Shown: in pieces, positions 12,427-23,254 of the stretch
Layout: the number at the start of each line of letters is the position of its first letter
Numbering within the stretch: position 1 is the first letter of the stretch
Source: Clavelina lepadiformis
Lineage: Eukaryota > Chordata > Ascidiacea > Aplousobranchia > Clavelinidae
Assembly (NCBI RefSeq): GCF_947623445.1
Contig: NC_135244.1
Coordinates: forward strand, 20,646,860-20,710,859
DNA: 64,000 nucleotides
Direction of reading: 5' to 3'
Notes under the pieces: generated by a model
Databases searched by the model: none
The model's input: only the letters and a program-made list of their open reading frames with translations
Told to the model about the DNA's origin: nothing
Position numbers and translations under genes: made by a program

Positions 12427-14061
12427 ACGTGTCGCTTAACTGTTTTGATCGCTACCGCGCTTCCAATAACACCTTTTTGATGTTGTGTGTGCCCCTTACA
12501 CATTCGACGTGTTTCTTATTATGTTTCAGATCTCGCGAGCTGCACCGATCAAAAACACTATCACTTGCCAACTGACGTCACCATCTACGGATGTCGCCAT
12601 TACTACTCCACTTTTACGTCACCACACCATGACAACGGCCGCCATTGTAGATAAGGCCGCAACGTAGATTCTAAATAGACACTACCAGACATTCGTTGGT
12701 ACTGGTCGTTACAAGCGACATGAAGCGATGAAGCCTTTTGATCTTCATCGAAATGCGAGTTGGAGCCATATAACCAGCCACAACAGATCAAAATCTTTTA
12801 ATCATGTTAGTTTGTCTTGACTTAGAATCGGTCTTCCCGGTTTGAAATTGTCCTACCTAATACGACATCAGATCAAAATTTCTTGTTCTTCTTTGTAAAC
12901 CATGTCATTAATTCAGACTACCTTGTTAGACTGAACACTTCGTTGATTCTGTGCTTACTGGAGCATTTCCATTCAAACGTCAAATCGCTTTGATAAAGCC
13001 GACCATTTTTACGTCACAATGCTGGGCATTTTGTTTTTGCCCTTTGATCGCACCGCAACGATTTGTACGAGAATTAGGAATTGTACTTCGCTCTTATTGG
13101 TTGCGCTTAATTTGAATATTTTTTGTTTCTTTTTTTGATTGGATGACGCGATAGGTGACGTGTGACGATACATTCTAGAATTATTTGTATGATGTAGTAA
13201 ATGAAAAAGTTTGCTTTTTTCCCGTGCCCGCTCTCTGGTAGGTATCTATTCTAGCCTTTGGTGCTTGGACTAAACGCACTTTGTTTTAACTGTTGCTTGC
13301 ACATTTAAAGCCCGATGCTATTTTGATAAGTAACAAGCAGTGCTAGTTGTTGAAACTTAATCAATCCATTCAGTTAATTTAAAAAAACTTGTTTTTTCTG
13401 AACTTACACCATATATTGCCCGTTGGTACATAGCTAGTTAACACATTTGGTTTTCAAGTCCCATTTCATTTATGCTCGCATGCTTTGTTGTATATAAGGT
13501 GGATACGGTGCCATACTTTGTATTCATTTGCTTATTTTTGCGTTCTGACGGTTATCGGCCAACCGTTCGCTACAGTATTGTTCTACCAGGCATTGATCGT
13601 GGAATCGGTAAGAAACTCGCTTTTATGTAAGTATCTGGCAGTAATTTTTATGCGTTAATGATTAACTATTCATATCCCGCCTAATTTAAGTTTTCTGCTG
13701 AGTATCGTTGAAATCTTTGCGAATAGATATGCATAATTTCGCTTGATATTTCTCGAAAAATTTTTCTGTTCAAACGTACTAATTAATCACCGGTCTCGGA
13801 ACTGTTTCAAATTTCAACCGCTGTGAATTTAATTTGCAAATAAAAGCTTTGCCCGCAGTGACATTTTGCTCTTTTCAGCTCAACCTGACGTCATAAAAAT
13901 CTTAAGGCTGTCGCCAGGATGGAATTTTCACGGAGGCAACTATGTTATTTGTGTCCAGTGCTGAGTATGTTGTTAAATGAAGTTTGACACAAAAAATAGT
14001 TAATGCCAGAATTCCAGAATCCGTAAGGAGGCGTGGGTCTTAATGTGGCTACGGGCTAGAC
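12427..14061. other. Intergenic DNA without recognised genes
   Basis: No exon with good splice sites and sensible composition was seen on either strand. A possible donor (GGTAAGAAA) follows 13608, but no coding sequence can be attached to it. Confidence 0.4.
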
Positions 14062-14311
14062 CAGGGATGTCCGACCTGCGGCCCGCCTGAAATTTTTTTT
14101 TGGTCCGCTAGTCACTTTCACTCCAAAAGTAGTATTTTGAGCTTTGAATCTTAGCCTAATTAAAATGTACCAGTCAGCTTTTAGGAGTGCAGTAATAGTA
14201 TAGTATGCCCATTTTAGTTGAAATTTAATTAGTTAAATTTAATTTAATAGGCCCATTGAATTATTTCAAGTGACAATGCGGCCCACTATAATAAAAGGTT
14301 GGACATCCCTG
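14062..14311. mobile_element. hAT-type MITE (250 bp)
   Basis: The terminal inverted repeats are CAGGGATGTCCGACC and GGTTGGACATCCCTG. The flanks ggctagac and gcctaaac are an imperfect 8-bp target duplication (6 of 8 match), as hAT elements make. No coding capacity. It lies between the R3HCC1-like gene and the small membrane-protein gene. Confidence 0.8.
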
Positions 14312-14914
14312 GCCTAAACCTTGACTGGTTGTGTGTTGAGGCGTTGGTTAATGAACCTTCCAAAACAGCTGGCAAAGATTTGGAAACATTAAACGCCGCG
14401 TTTCTATCAAAATATTCGCGAAACCACTTGCCAGTAGAGTTTTTTTCTATTACAGCAACATTGGTATTGAAAAAAATTTTGGTTTGATTGGAATTATACC
14501 GGATACGTTGCCAAAGACAGACTGAACTTTGTAGACTATTATCTTCGTCATACTTGCAACGTGGCTCGAATCATTTTGGACTTTGACTGGAGTAAAATTG
14601 AGTCATTACAACACTGTGTTATAGGACGATACATTTAAAAAAAAAGTTTTACATGCGGCAAAACTGGACAAAGTTGCATATTCCAGGTGTTTTTTTTAAG
14701 CGCTCATGTTGCTTACCCGTACAACCTAAGTATTTTCTATATTTTCCACTTTAATTGAAAAGTTTAGACTTTAGGGAATGAGCGAAACTTTCAAAATTTC
14801 ATTTTTATTACGCAATAAAACCACTTATTTCAATCACAAAGGTAACAAGTGATAGTTTTCAAGTTGATGATTATACAACACTCAAATCAAACGTAGCAAT
14901 CCGGTTTGTTGTCA

Positions 14915-15918
14915 TTATTTTCTGTTCGGGGGTGCATCACATGCAGGAATCACTGCTGGTGGTAAAGAAGAGTATTTAGGAAGAGGAACCGCAGCATGAG
15001 AAGGTTGGGATGTTGAACGCCGGTTAAGTGGTCGCTGCCTCTCTTTTAAAAAAATGGAATCAAAGTATTATTTTTTATGTCGGTCTGTTCTTGCAAAAAT
15101 AAAATTAATGATCGGTCAAGAAAGTTTTACTCACCACTAATGAATATATGCGTTAAACTTAAGGGTAATGTTTCTAGAATGCCTGTTAGATGTAAAACAT
15201 GTCACCACTAAACAAATTTAGTTGATTGATTCCATCAACAATAGTAATTTTCCTACTTGTAGCAGATTGATATTACAACTTAATTAATTATTATATAACA
15301 TCATTTTAATTTATTTTACAAACAATATTTATTTCCGAGCCAACTGTAACATAAAACTTTTTGTTTTGCTTAATTACCCTTTTGTAGGTCTGTTTTGCTT
15401 CACAAAATACGATAAAATAACTTACTATTTATTGGCTAAATATAGTTGGAAGTAACGAAAACTGTAATTTATGTTCCAAAGACATCCTAATCACGTTTGT
15501 AAACATTATGATGACGCAGACAAACGCTTGAAAGGAAATGAAGCAATTCAGGTTCAGTTGGGGGCAACTTTAATTCTGCAGTAGCTGGTGCAATTATTGC
15601 TTTTTACAAAAATATCATTATGAATAGCAAACATTATAAATAGCAAACCAGTGTCGTCAGGGTTGTCGTCGTGGATTGTTCCATACACTGCAACCGGTTT
15701 TTGTTTGAAGCGCAGGCAACAATAAACTGTCCAGAAGATTAATTTCGACGCGACGATTATCAAAAGCAAAGGACTCCAGTAACTGCATATAACCAATGAA
15801 TTGTGGTTAGTTAATAAAAACAATGAGTAAAATCTATTAAACTGATGAATGATGATATAAAGATTCAGCGACAAAAATTTTACAAACAAAGAAATGAAGT
15901 TTACCTGAAATATGCCAT
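14915..15918 (-). CDS. Small single-pass membrane protein, unknown family
   Basis: Three exons on the minus strand join in phase: 15905-15918, 15649-15782 and 14915-15042, giving 91 aa. The start MAYFSYWSP leads straight into one hydrophobic span of about 20 residues (LLLIIVASKLIFWTVYCC), followed by a basic RFKQKP boundary and an acidic HDDNPDD patch. The tail is Ser/Pro-rich (PLPKYSSLPPAVIP) and ends in PPNRK. The positive charges after the span suggest a cytoplasmic C-terminus. A possible poly(A) signal on this strand lies at 14814-14819. I do not recognise the family. It resembles other short tail-bearing membrane proteins only in layout. An upstream 5' UTR exon is possible. The support is consistent splice phase and protein-like composition, not homology. 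Confidence 0.55.
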
Positions 15919-15959
15919 AGTCAATATTTTCCCTTTTTGTTAATACAGAACACACTGCT

Positions 15960-18511
15960 GATAAATTCAGAACAAGCCTGCTTCGTAAAAAATAATAGGA
16001 ACTATAATAATATATTCATATACGTTCAATCTGTCCAAATCTAAACCTCAGCAGTCACAACCAATTTCAACAGCCTGATATAAACTTTATTAAGTAGGCT
16101 TATAAGTTGTGTCCTTGTTCTTTGCTTTTTGTGCTTACGGCTTCTAAGCAAGTAATTCGGTAGTCAATTTGTGACGCTTGACTAACTGATTTTATGCTCT
16201 TAGTCTCAACAGCCTGACAAGTTTATCTGTTTAACACCAAAAACAACGGTACGTTTCTCTCATTACAGGGAAACATTTCAGCCTTTCATCGGAAGAGCAA
16301 GTTTTCATTTCACAAAGTGGCCTTGAAAAAAGGCAGTTTTTTGGAAGTAGGCCACCATAAAAAATGTCAACCAACAACCAAGACACGCACAACAAATGGA
16401 TTTAATCATCTGAAGAAACGCTGAATCACACAATCACCCCATTTGGAACAGACTTACCAAAAACTTAGCCTTTGATTCTCTTGTAAAAAGAAAACTTGCT
16501 TGAATAAATGTTTCGCAAAAATTCCAATTTGACCCAGATTATGTTTCGCCTTGTATTGTTTACCTGCAAAATAAACTTCAAGTGCACAAACATACGGATG
16601 ATGAACTCTGATTGTACCAAACTATTTGTACCTCACAAAGACGTTTCTATATGCAAAGTAGTCTCATTGTACCAAACTCTTTGCATAATAAGTTACAAAA
16701 ACGAAGTTATAAGAAAATCAGTGCTGGTGAAACGCTTGCATCGCGTGCAATTCTTCTGAGCTCCGTTCTAGTTTCCGTAGTAAAATAGTTTATGTTTAGT
16801 CTAAAATTCACTGCTTGAAATACTAAAATCAACATGAACCACTATAGCAGAGAAAATAAAACGTAAAAATACGATAATAGGCAGAAAAATATGATTACAC
16901 AATCAACCTTTGTGAAAAATTAGGCTTGATCACCCTAACACTTTTATATAGAAGTACTTTTTTCATTTGACTATAATATAAAAGTAGGCCTAATCATTTT
17001 TGAAAGCAAATTAAACAGCACAAACCCATAGGTAAATGTTTATGCGAATCGCCATTTGTTCACTGCTAACGAATGTGTTAAAATTGGAACTGTTTATGAC
17101 GAGATAAATCGTGTGTTAGTTTAAGAACTAAAGTTTGTGCGAGAAAAAGATATCACAGCAGACAGTAAAACTTAGGTCTACTTGAACCAAAGCGCAAAAA
17201 ACTGGGCCTTGCTTGACTGATTAAGGGGCTCAATTAACGATATAGTAGCCTATAGATTTAAGGCTACTTTGTCTTTTTTATGGCACCCGCTTTAAAAAAA
17301 TGTACAGTACAGCTTTATTCTTATTCTATTTTGTGTTCGATAAAAACTCAATGTGAATTTCCTTTTTTTATTTGTTGTATTGGCATTGCTGAACTTTACC
17401 CGGTAATTTACGACGAATTTAGGCTACATACAGCTGTAATTTTATACTTGTGAACACTTAAAGTTTTCAACTTCAGTAAGTGCAAAGAAATATTAACTAA
17501 GTACTACTAAGTAGTAAGTACATAATTTAAACATTTTATTACTGCCACACACGGGAGACTGCATGTATCATGATAAATTTATGGTGGTGATATAAAAAGC
17601 CTCCATTTTCTATGATTCTCTTTTATTTCGACAAATAAGCAACTAAGTTAGTGAGCAAGGTCAAATATGAAGATAGTTTCAACTTTCAACAAAAGATGTA
17701 GCTAGAAATTGATCTAAAGCAAGTTTTTCTTTTCAATATTTCATCATTTAAGTTTTCAACAGTTTGATAATCTACAGTAAAACTATTTCAACTTTCTCTT
17801 GGCGTAGTTGTAGGCCTATGACATCATAAAACTTAATTCTAAGTCAATTAACTAAATAGTGAATACGTTTAAATTATTAAACGTACTACATTCTACATAA
17901 AAGTGCAAAGTATCAATTTATTATTTGCTAAGTGCGCAGGGTTAGTGGGATGCCCTTTGGAATGTTAAGTGCCTCAACTGTCACAAATAAAACGCAACAT
18001 CGTACGAAAATTTTTTTTAAGTATTCGTGTAATTTTTGTTTTCTTATCAATAATCATATTATTTTGGATAACTTAACACATCGCTATCGCCAATTGTTAT
18101 AAACAAATAATTCTTTCAAAAAATAAAAGGTAATATAATTTACGTATTTTTTATAATTCTTTCCATAGGCTATTGATTTTAATTTAATTATTTTTTGCAA
18201 TTTTTTTTGTCAAATACTCTTTTGGTCAACATGATGATTTTATTTGCTTGATAAAATTTTGAATTTAAAGTGGTCACCTCGTATTTTTTGTTACTAGATA
18301 TATGATTTTTATTTTGTCATTGAATGCTTGACTGATTTTGAAGGTTTCACGTTCAGTCCCTGGTCAGCACCTTGGATCCCAGTGTTTGAAGGATATTGTG
18401 CTAGTTTAGAGCAGCAACGCTGTATATTAGCCTAATACGTTGAAGTTAGTAAGTTCCTGAGCGTGTTACGTCTTTGCTTCGGCTCGCGTTGCCTCATGAT
18501 TTTACAGTAGC
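15960..18511. other. Long AT-rich intergenic stretch
   Basis: I see no supported exon, RNA gene or clear transposon here. It should hold the promoters of NDUFB6 (to the right) and of the small membrane-protein gene (to the left). Confidence 0.4.
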
Positions 18512-21500
18512 ATGGGGGAGTTAGCAAAAGGCTACAACACTGACTTGAATCGACTGGCAGATCTGGTAATATTCCTTTTTATGGTTGAGTACCGGTACTT
18601 TATATGTTTTACGGTTTTGCTGTGGTATCAATGCTTAGTAGGTTGTGTGCATTGTAATGTTCTCAACTTGATGTCGTAACCTTGACTTCATCTTACCAAT
18701 GGCAATCTGAATGCTGAAATAAGTTCTTGTTAGCATTCTATTGTCTGAATTTGCAACACGATATATGGTTGTAGTTAGATAAACTTTGTCTGCATGATTG
18801 CAAGATATAATAGTATTGTGTAATAATGATAATTTTGTCCAGGTTGAGTCAAAAACCGAATTTTCCCAGACTTGAAAGTTAATTCCGTATTTTGTTTGAC
18901 TGATTTATCAGCCAGTCAATCCAGTAGCCTTTTTAATGGCGATATCAAATATGGGGTCTAATATACTAGTGCACAACCACAAGACGCCTTTATATACCAG
19001 ACCCCAGCTACTCAAATTGTGGTTGTGCACTTGTATACTAGACCACAAGTATGTTTGGTTGGTTCATTTCTGCAGTTGGTTCATCTTAGTCTGAATTCTT
19101 TTGTTTTATTCATGCACAGTTTTGCTTTTATATATCAGTAGGTCTAAGATGCGTACGCTCCAGATCAGAAACTTAGCAAACTCATCAAGGATTTTTGTCC
19201 ATCGTACTTGCTTCTATACTTTTTGTCTTTTTTGCACAGACATTGTGATTTATCTCCAAAAAACAGAAATTTTTCCAACCAGTCACCCATATATTTAAAA
19301 ATATCATTCACAGTTTTATAAAGTAGACCTAGGCTAGGGACTTACTTTGGGACTACCTATACAGACTTGGCATATCTGATCATCTGTATTCCTTTATTTT
19401 AAATGCACACAATCAGTCGATAACTATATACATCCTTGAATACATGCGATAAAAACAAGTGTAATATTATGAGAGCATAATCACTAATTGGCATATTTAC
19501 AAAAGATATTTGTAAAAGTACCTAAATTCATTTGTCGGTGATGTTTGCTGTGTCATTTATTCAGTTTATATTAGAATTCTTACTGCACCAGCGAACTAAA
19601 TTTTTGACTTACAAAGGCCGTATGATAAAAACACTGGTTATCGTCAATTTTCAGTTGGAGATCAGATATTTTACAAAATGCAGGATAGTTAAAAATTTTC
19701 TTATAACAACAGATGTTTTGCTGCAGCAACATATTAATAAGCTGCATTTTTCATGTCCACCCATTAAATACTATACTGTATATATATACCTTATATAACA
19801 CCAATAAAATTTATTTTGTGGTGCTTATAACAGCTTAGAATACCAGAGAAAATGTATTACAGGAAAGACAGGGCATATGATAGTGCCTTGACTGATAAAT
19901 GGAATGATGATTTGATCTGGTAACTTGGGCACTACCACTAACTCTGGAGGTTTTTGACACATTTAACAATAGCATGTTGCGAACCCACAATTTTTATTCT
20001 AGAATATTCTTAAGCAGAAAATTTAAAGTTCAATTAGTGCTTTGTTTTGTTTTGTACCTACCATGTAGGCTTATTGAACTTAAGGGTAGTGTAATATGAA
20101 GAAGACAATTAGAACTTGGAATCGAATTGCGTGCTATAATTGAGACAACCAATTAAAGCTTAAATGCACATCAACATGCCAAACATTTGTTTCTTTATAA
20201 AATTTCTTACCAAAAGCTTACATTCTGTCTCAAACGCACTTACTGTTTGTTTAAATATACCATTCCTATTTATAAGCTTTTAAAGTAATAAGGTTTTTCT
20301 TTTAAGTAAAGTAAACATTTTTTTATAAGTTTCATTTTTCACCATTTCGCTGTACACCTGAAGAAGCAAGCTTTGCGAAAAATATAAATAAAGTTTACCT
20401 TCGGAGTGCCTAACTATATCCTGTTTTTTATTTTAATATAAAATGTGGTTAACACGATTCAGACAACATCAATTTTCTAGACTGTACTCCTATCTATGTA
20501 ATATACTCTACAGAGGGCTGCAGGGACAATTCTAGAATCAGTTGACGAACAAAGGTTACGGGATCACCAACTACGAAGATTGAGAAGACTTTGGTTGAAG
20601 GATCAATGTTTAACAGCTCGTGAACCTCTGCTACCACCGAAAAAACTCGTAAGTGTCTGATCGCTGATCATCAAGTAACCAGAACTGTTGCTCAATATCC
20701 TTGCTCTTAGCACAAGTTACACATTTATCAAATGTTCATATTTTATTGTCAAATTTTCAGAGTTTGGTTGTTTTTTTAGAATTGGTTCCAAAGGTTGGCT
20801 CAGAAGGAGGAGGCATTTTGGTCTCGGAAGTTGAAATTTCGACAGATTATTCAGTACATGTACCATGGGAAGGATTTTCAGCAAATTCCTTTAGTTTTTG
20901 TAATTTCTATAATTTTGATATTTCACTGACGTTGGGTTTTATCCTGTAGAGCAGGGGTTCCCAACTGGGGGTCCTCGTACCTCGAGATTGAACATCAAGG
21001 GGTACGAAGATCCTTGGGTCACGTTTAATTGAGCTACAAAAGCAATTTAATTTAGCAATATATATATGAAAAATTCCATCAGAATTTTTTTGGGGGTACG
21101 AAGAATGTTTTGACCTGACAAAGGGGTACGAGCAGCAAAAAAGGTTGGGAACCCTGGGTTAGAGTGTAGAGGAAAATACAGCAACTTTTTCAAATTAATT
21201 CAGTCTAGCTTTAGTAAATACATAAACAGTGGTGTATGTTAACACAAGCCCTTCAACTTTTCCAGCTCTATCAGGTCCAAAGAAACATGAGAACCTACGC
21301 TGGATATTTTGTTCTTCCAATGTTACCATTCTTGTACTACTTTAAATACGGAAACCCGGTACAGTTACATCTGAAAATATCCCAGTAGATTTTGAGTAAC
21401 TATTCTTTTCATTTACAGCTTGCACCTTACGGAACAAATAGGGCAATAATAATTTCCCATTCTTTTCAGGACGTCCCCGGTTGTGTGATTTCTGGTGCCC

Positions 21501-21622
21501 CACGTGTGTTCCCAGGCGAAGAGAGCATCCGGGTTCGACAAGGCGATGTGAAGTTCAATTACAAGACGGGGACGTGGACCAGGGCAGAGAGCGAAGACGA
21601 ATGGAAGACCTTACTCAAATAG
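18512..21622 (+). CDS. NDUFB6: NADH dehydrogenase (complex I) beta subunit 6
   Basis: Exons are 18512-18565, 20514-20649, 20780-20899, 21266-21358 and 21470-21622, giving about 184 aa. The second exon carries the family signature ([20 protein letters not shown], then REPLLPP), matching the N-terminal QLRELRRRWLKDQ region of vertebrate NDUFB6/B17. The third has [19 protein letters not shown]. The fourth encodes the single membrane span ([20 protein letters not shown]). The last holds RVFPGEESI, like the vertebrate RIFPGD motif. This accessory subunit sits in the mitochondrial inner-membrane arm of complex I. The protein is longer than the vertebrate 128 aa at both ends. One problem: the second exon ends in seven A's (20640-20646), one more than needed to stay in frame with the next exon. 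Confidence 0.88.
18955..19044. repeat. Long inverted repeat (hairpin) in NDUFB6 intron 1
   Basis: Two 28-bp arms, 18955-18982 and 19017-19044, are reverse complements with about three mismatches around a 34-nt loop. The inner core AGTGCACAACCACAA is mirrored by TTGTGGTTGTGCACT. It may be a small palindromic element or the remains of one. Confidence 0.75.
20952..21156. mobile_element. hAT-type MITE in NDUFB6 intron 3
   Basis: The ends are CAGGGGTTCCCAACT and AGGTTGGGAACCCTG, a typical hAT inverted repeat. The 8-bp flanks ctgtagag and ggttagag share the TAGAG half. It is 205 bp with no coding capacity. It carries inner repeats of GGGGTACGA. Confidence 0.8.
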
Positions 21623-21654
21623 AAATCTTATGCTCTTTGTCACTATTTACTTTC

Positions 21655-21660
21655 AATAAA
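21655..21660 (+). other. Poly(A) signal of NDUFB6
   Basis: AATAAA lies 33 bp after the NDUFB6 stop codon, a likely cleavage and polyadenylation signal. Confidence 0.6.
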
Positions 21661-23254
21661 ACATTTACAATTTTGTTTCAAAAGAGAATCATGCTTAGTA
21701 CGCAAATATTTGTTTGCTATCAAACCCAGGAATCAAATAAATCATTACTTTTCGTAGTTGCGACTTCAAGACTAAAGTTAGTATAAGAACCCACCTTCGA
21801 ATATATCGCTCTGCTTAACATAATTCTTCATTTTTTTGTTACGTTGAGCGCAGAAAAATGCCCATAATTAAGAGAAAACTAACAGCTTGGTAATGCAGCT
21901 ATGCACGTAATCACTCCAATGAGTCGTCTTCCCAAATATAACTGCCTGTGCCAAACTATTTATTGTTAGTCGCTGTTCTGAAAAAAGATGAAATGTGTTT
22001 AGCAGTTTGTGGAGGCAACAGTTCGGTCGTCGCCTACAAATACTTCTTCATTTTTTCAGTACGCTAAATCACTTCAAAGTTTACAAACACTTGTAAGTTA
22101 TATCACACACTCATTCTGAAGTCTTGTCAATGGTGCAAAAATTGTTTGTATGCGAAACCCGAATTTAATCACTGATTTGGAGCCATCAGTCTTTTAACCA
22201 AGAAAATCCCGAAAAATTTTAATCTATGTTTTGACAACTAATGGATCATCTCTCCTACAAATTTGAATGGCTCCGGACAATTGATCCGGCAAAAATGGCT
22301 CCGGGCATTTGATCCTGATAACTATGTTCATCAAACTGCAGTAAGATTGCAGGAAGTGTTTCGACTAAAATCGCTTTGCAAGCTTCGAGAGCAGTTTCAG
22401 TTAAAATCAAATTCAAAAAAATAAGCAGCCACATAGGAAGTTAAACTTATTGAAGGCGTGTTGTCAATTTGCTATGGGTATTGCTTGCAATGCCAGTAAA
22501 ATCATTTTACTGTAGTTTTAATTGGAATATAGCAGCAGTAATGCAAGCGTTATTACAGGAAGCGTAAAGTAACTGGCCCTATCTGTTTTAAAGCGAAATT
22601 GCCTGCTCTAATAAGCAGGGTAGAAGCTATCTCTATAAATGAGTCGGCATCCGCTTTATGACACAGATGATAATGTTTTATAGGAAGCCATACGCAAAAG
22701 TCACAGAGGCTGTAAGCAGCAAAAACTTCAGTAGATCGTGTTTAAAAATAATCTTGATCAAACAGCAGCTGATTGGCGGTCTTGAATCAAGCAACACTAA
22801 CCTTGAATCGTTATGGTAACCTACAGCCTACAGCTTGTATTTCAGGTTAGTGCTTCGGTAAGAGAGCGTGGGAAAGTGAAGGAAGTGGTTGACTGGCTGC
22901 GTTTGCATGACAAACGTTCACAGCAGAAAGCTAGCTGAATGAAATGTAGTAAACTATAATGAGCAAAATAGTTGCTTGGTGTTTTTCGAAGTTGCTATTG
23001 TCACTCTGTCCACTTTGTGACACAAAAAGCGAGGTTTCATGGCTTAAGAGTTACAAAGTAAAACAGATGCTGTAACAGGAATTAATCGTACTGTCTGCTT
23101 GCGTCCAAGCCTAATACACAGTATATCACACTTGCGTTTGTGATTTCAGAGTTTGGGCACGTCTGTTGTGAGTAGTTAGGTAACAATCCGTTATGAACCT
23201 AGAATTAGCGTGAATGTTTGAAAAGGAAGCGGATTGCAGTCAAACTATCTGGAA
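21661..23254. other. Intergenic DNA upstream of the glucose transporter
   Basis: No exon is supported. A short imperfect tandem duplication (AATGGCTCCGG units) lies near 22266-22320. The region probably contains the promoter and 5' UTR of the transporter gene. Confidence 0.4.

Noticed and set aside
20340-20400. Motif ACACCTGAAGAAGCAAGCTTTGCGAAA resembling a retroelement end
   Set aside because: Short, with no boundaries or coding region nearby; no family can be named. The motif is given here only as a position marker.
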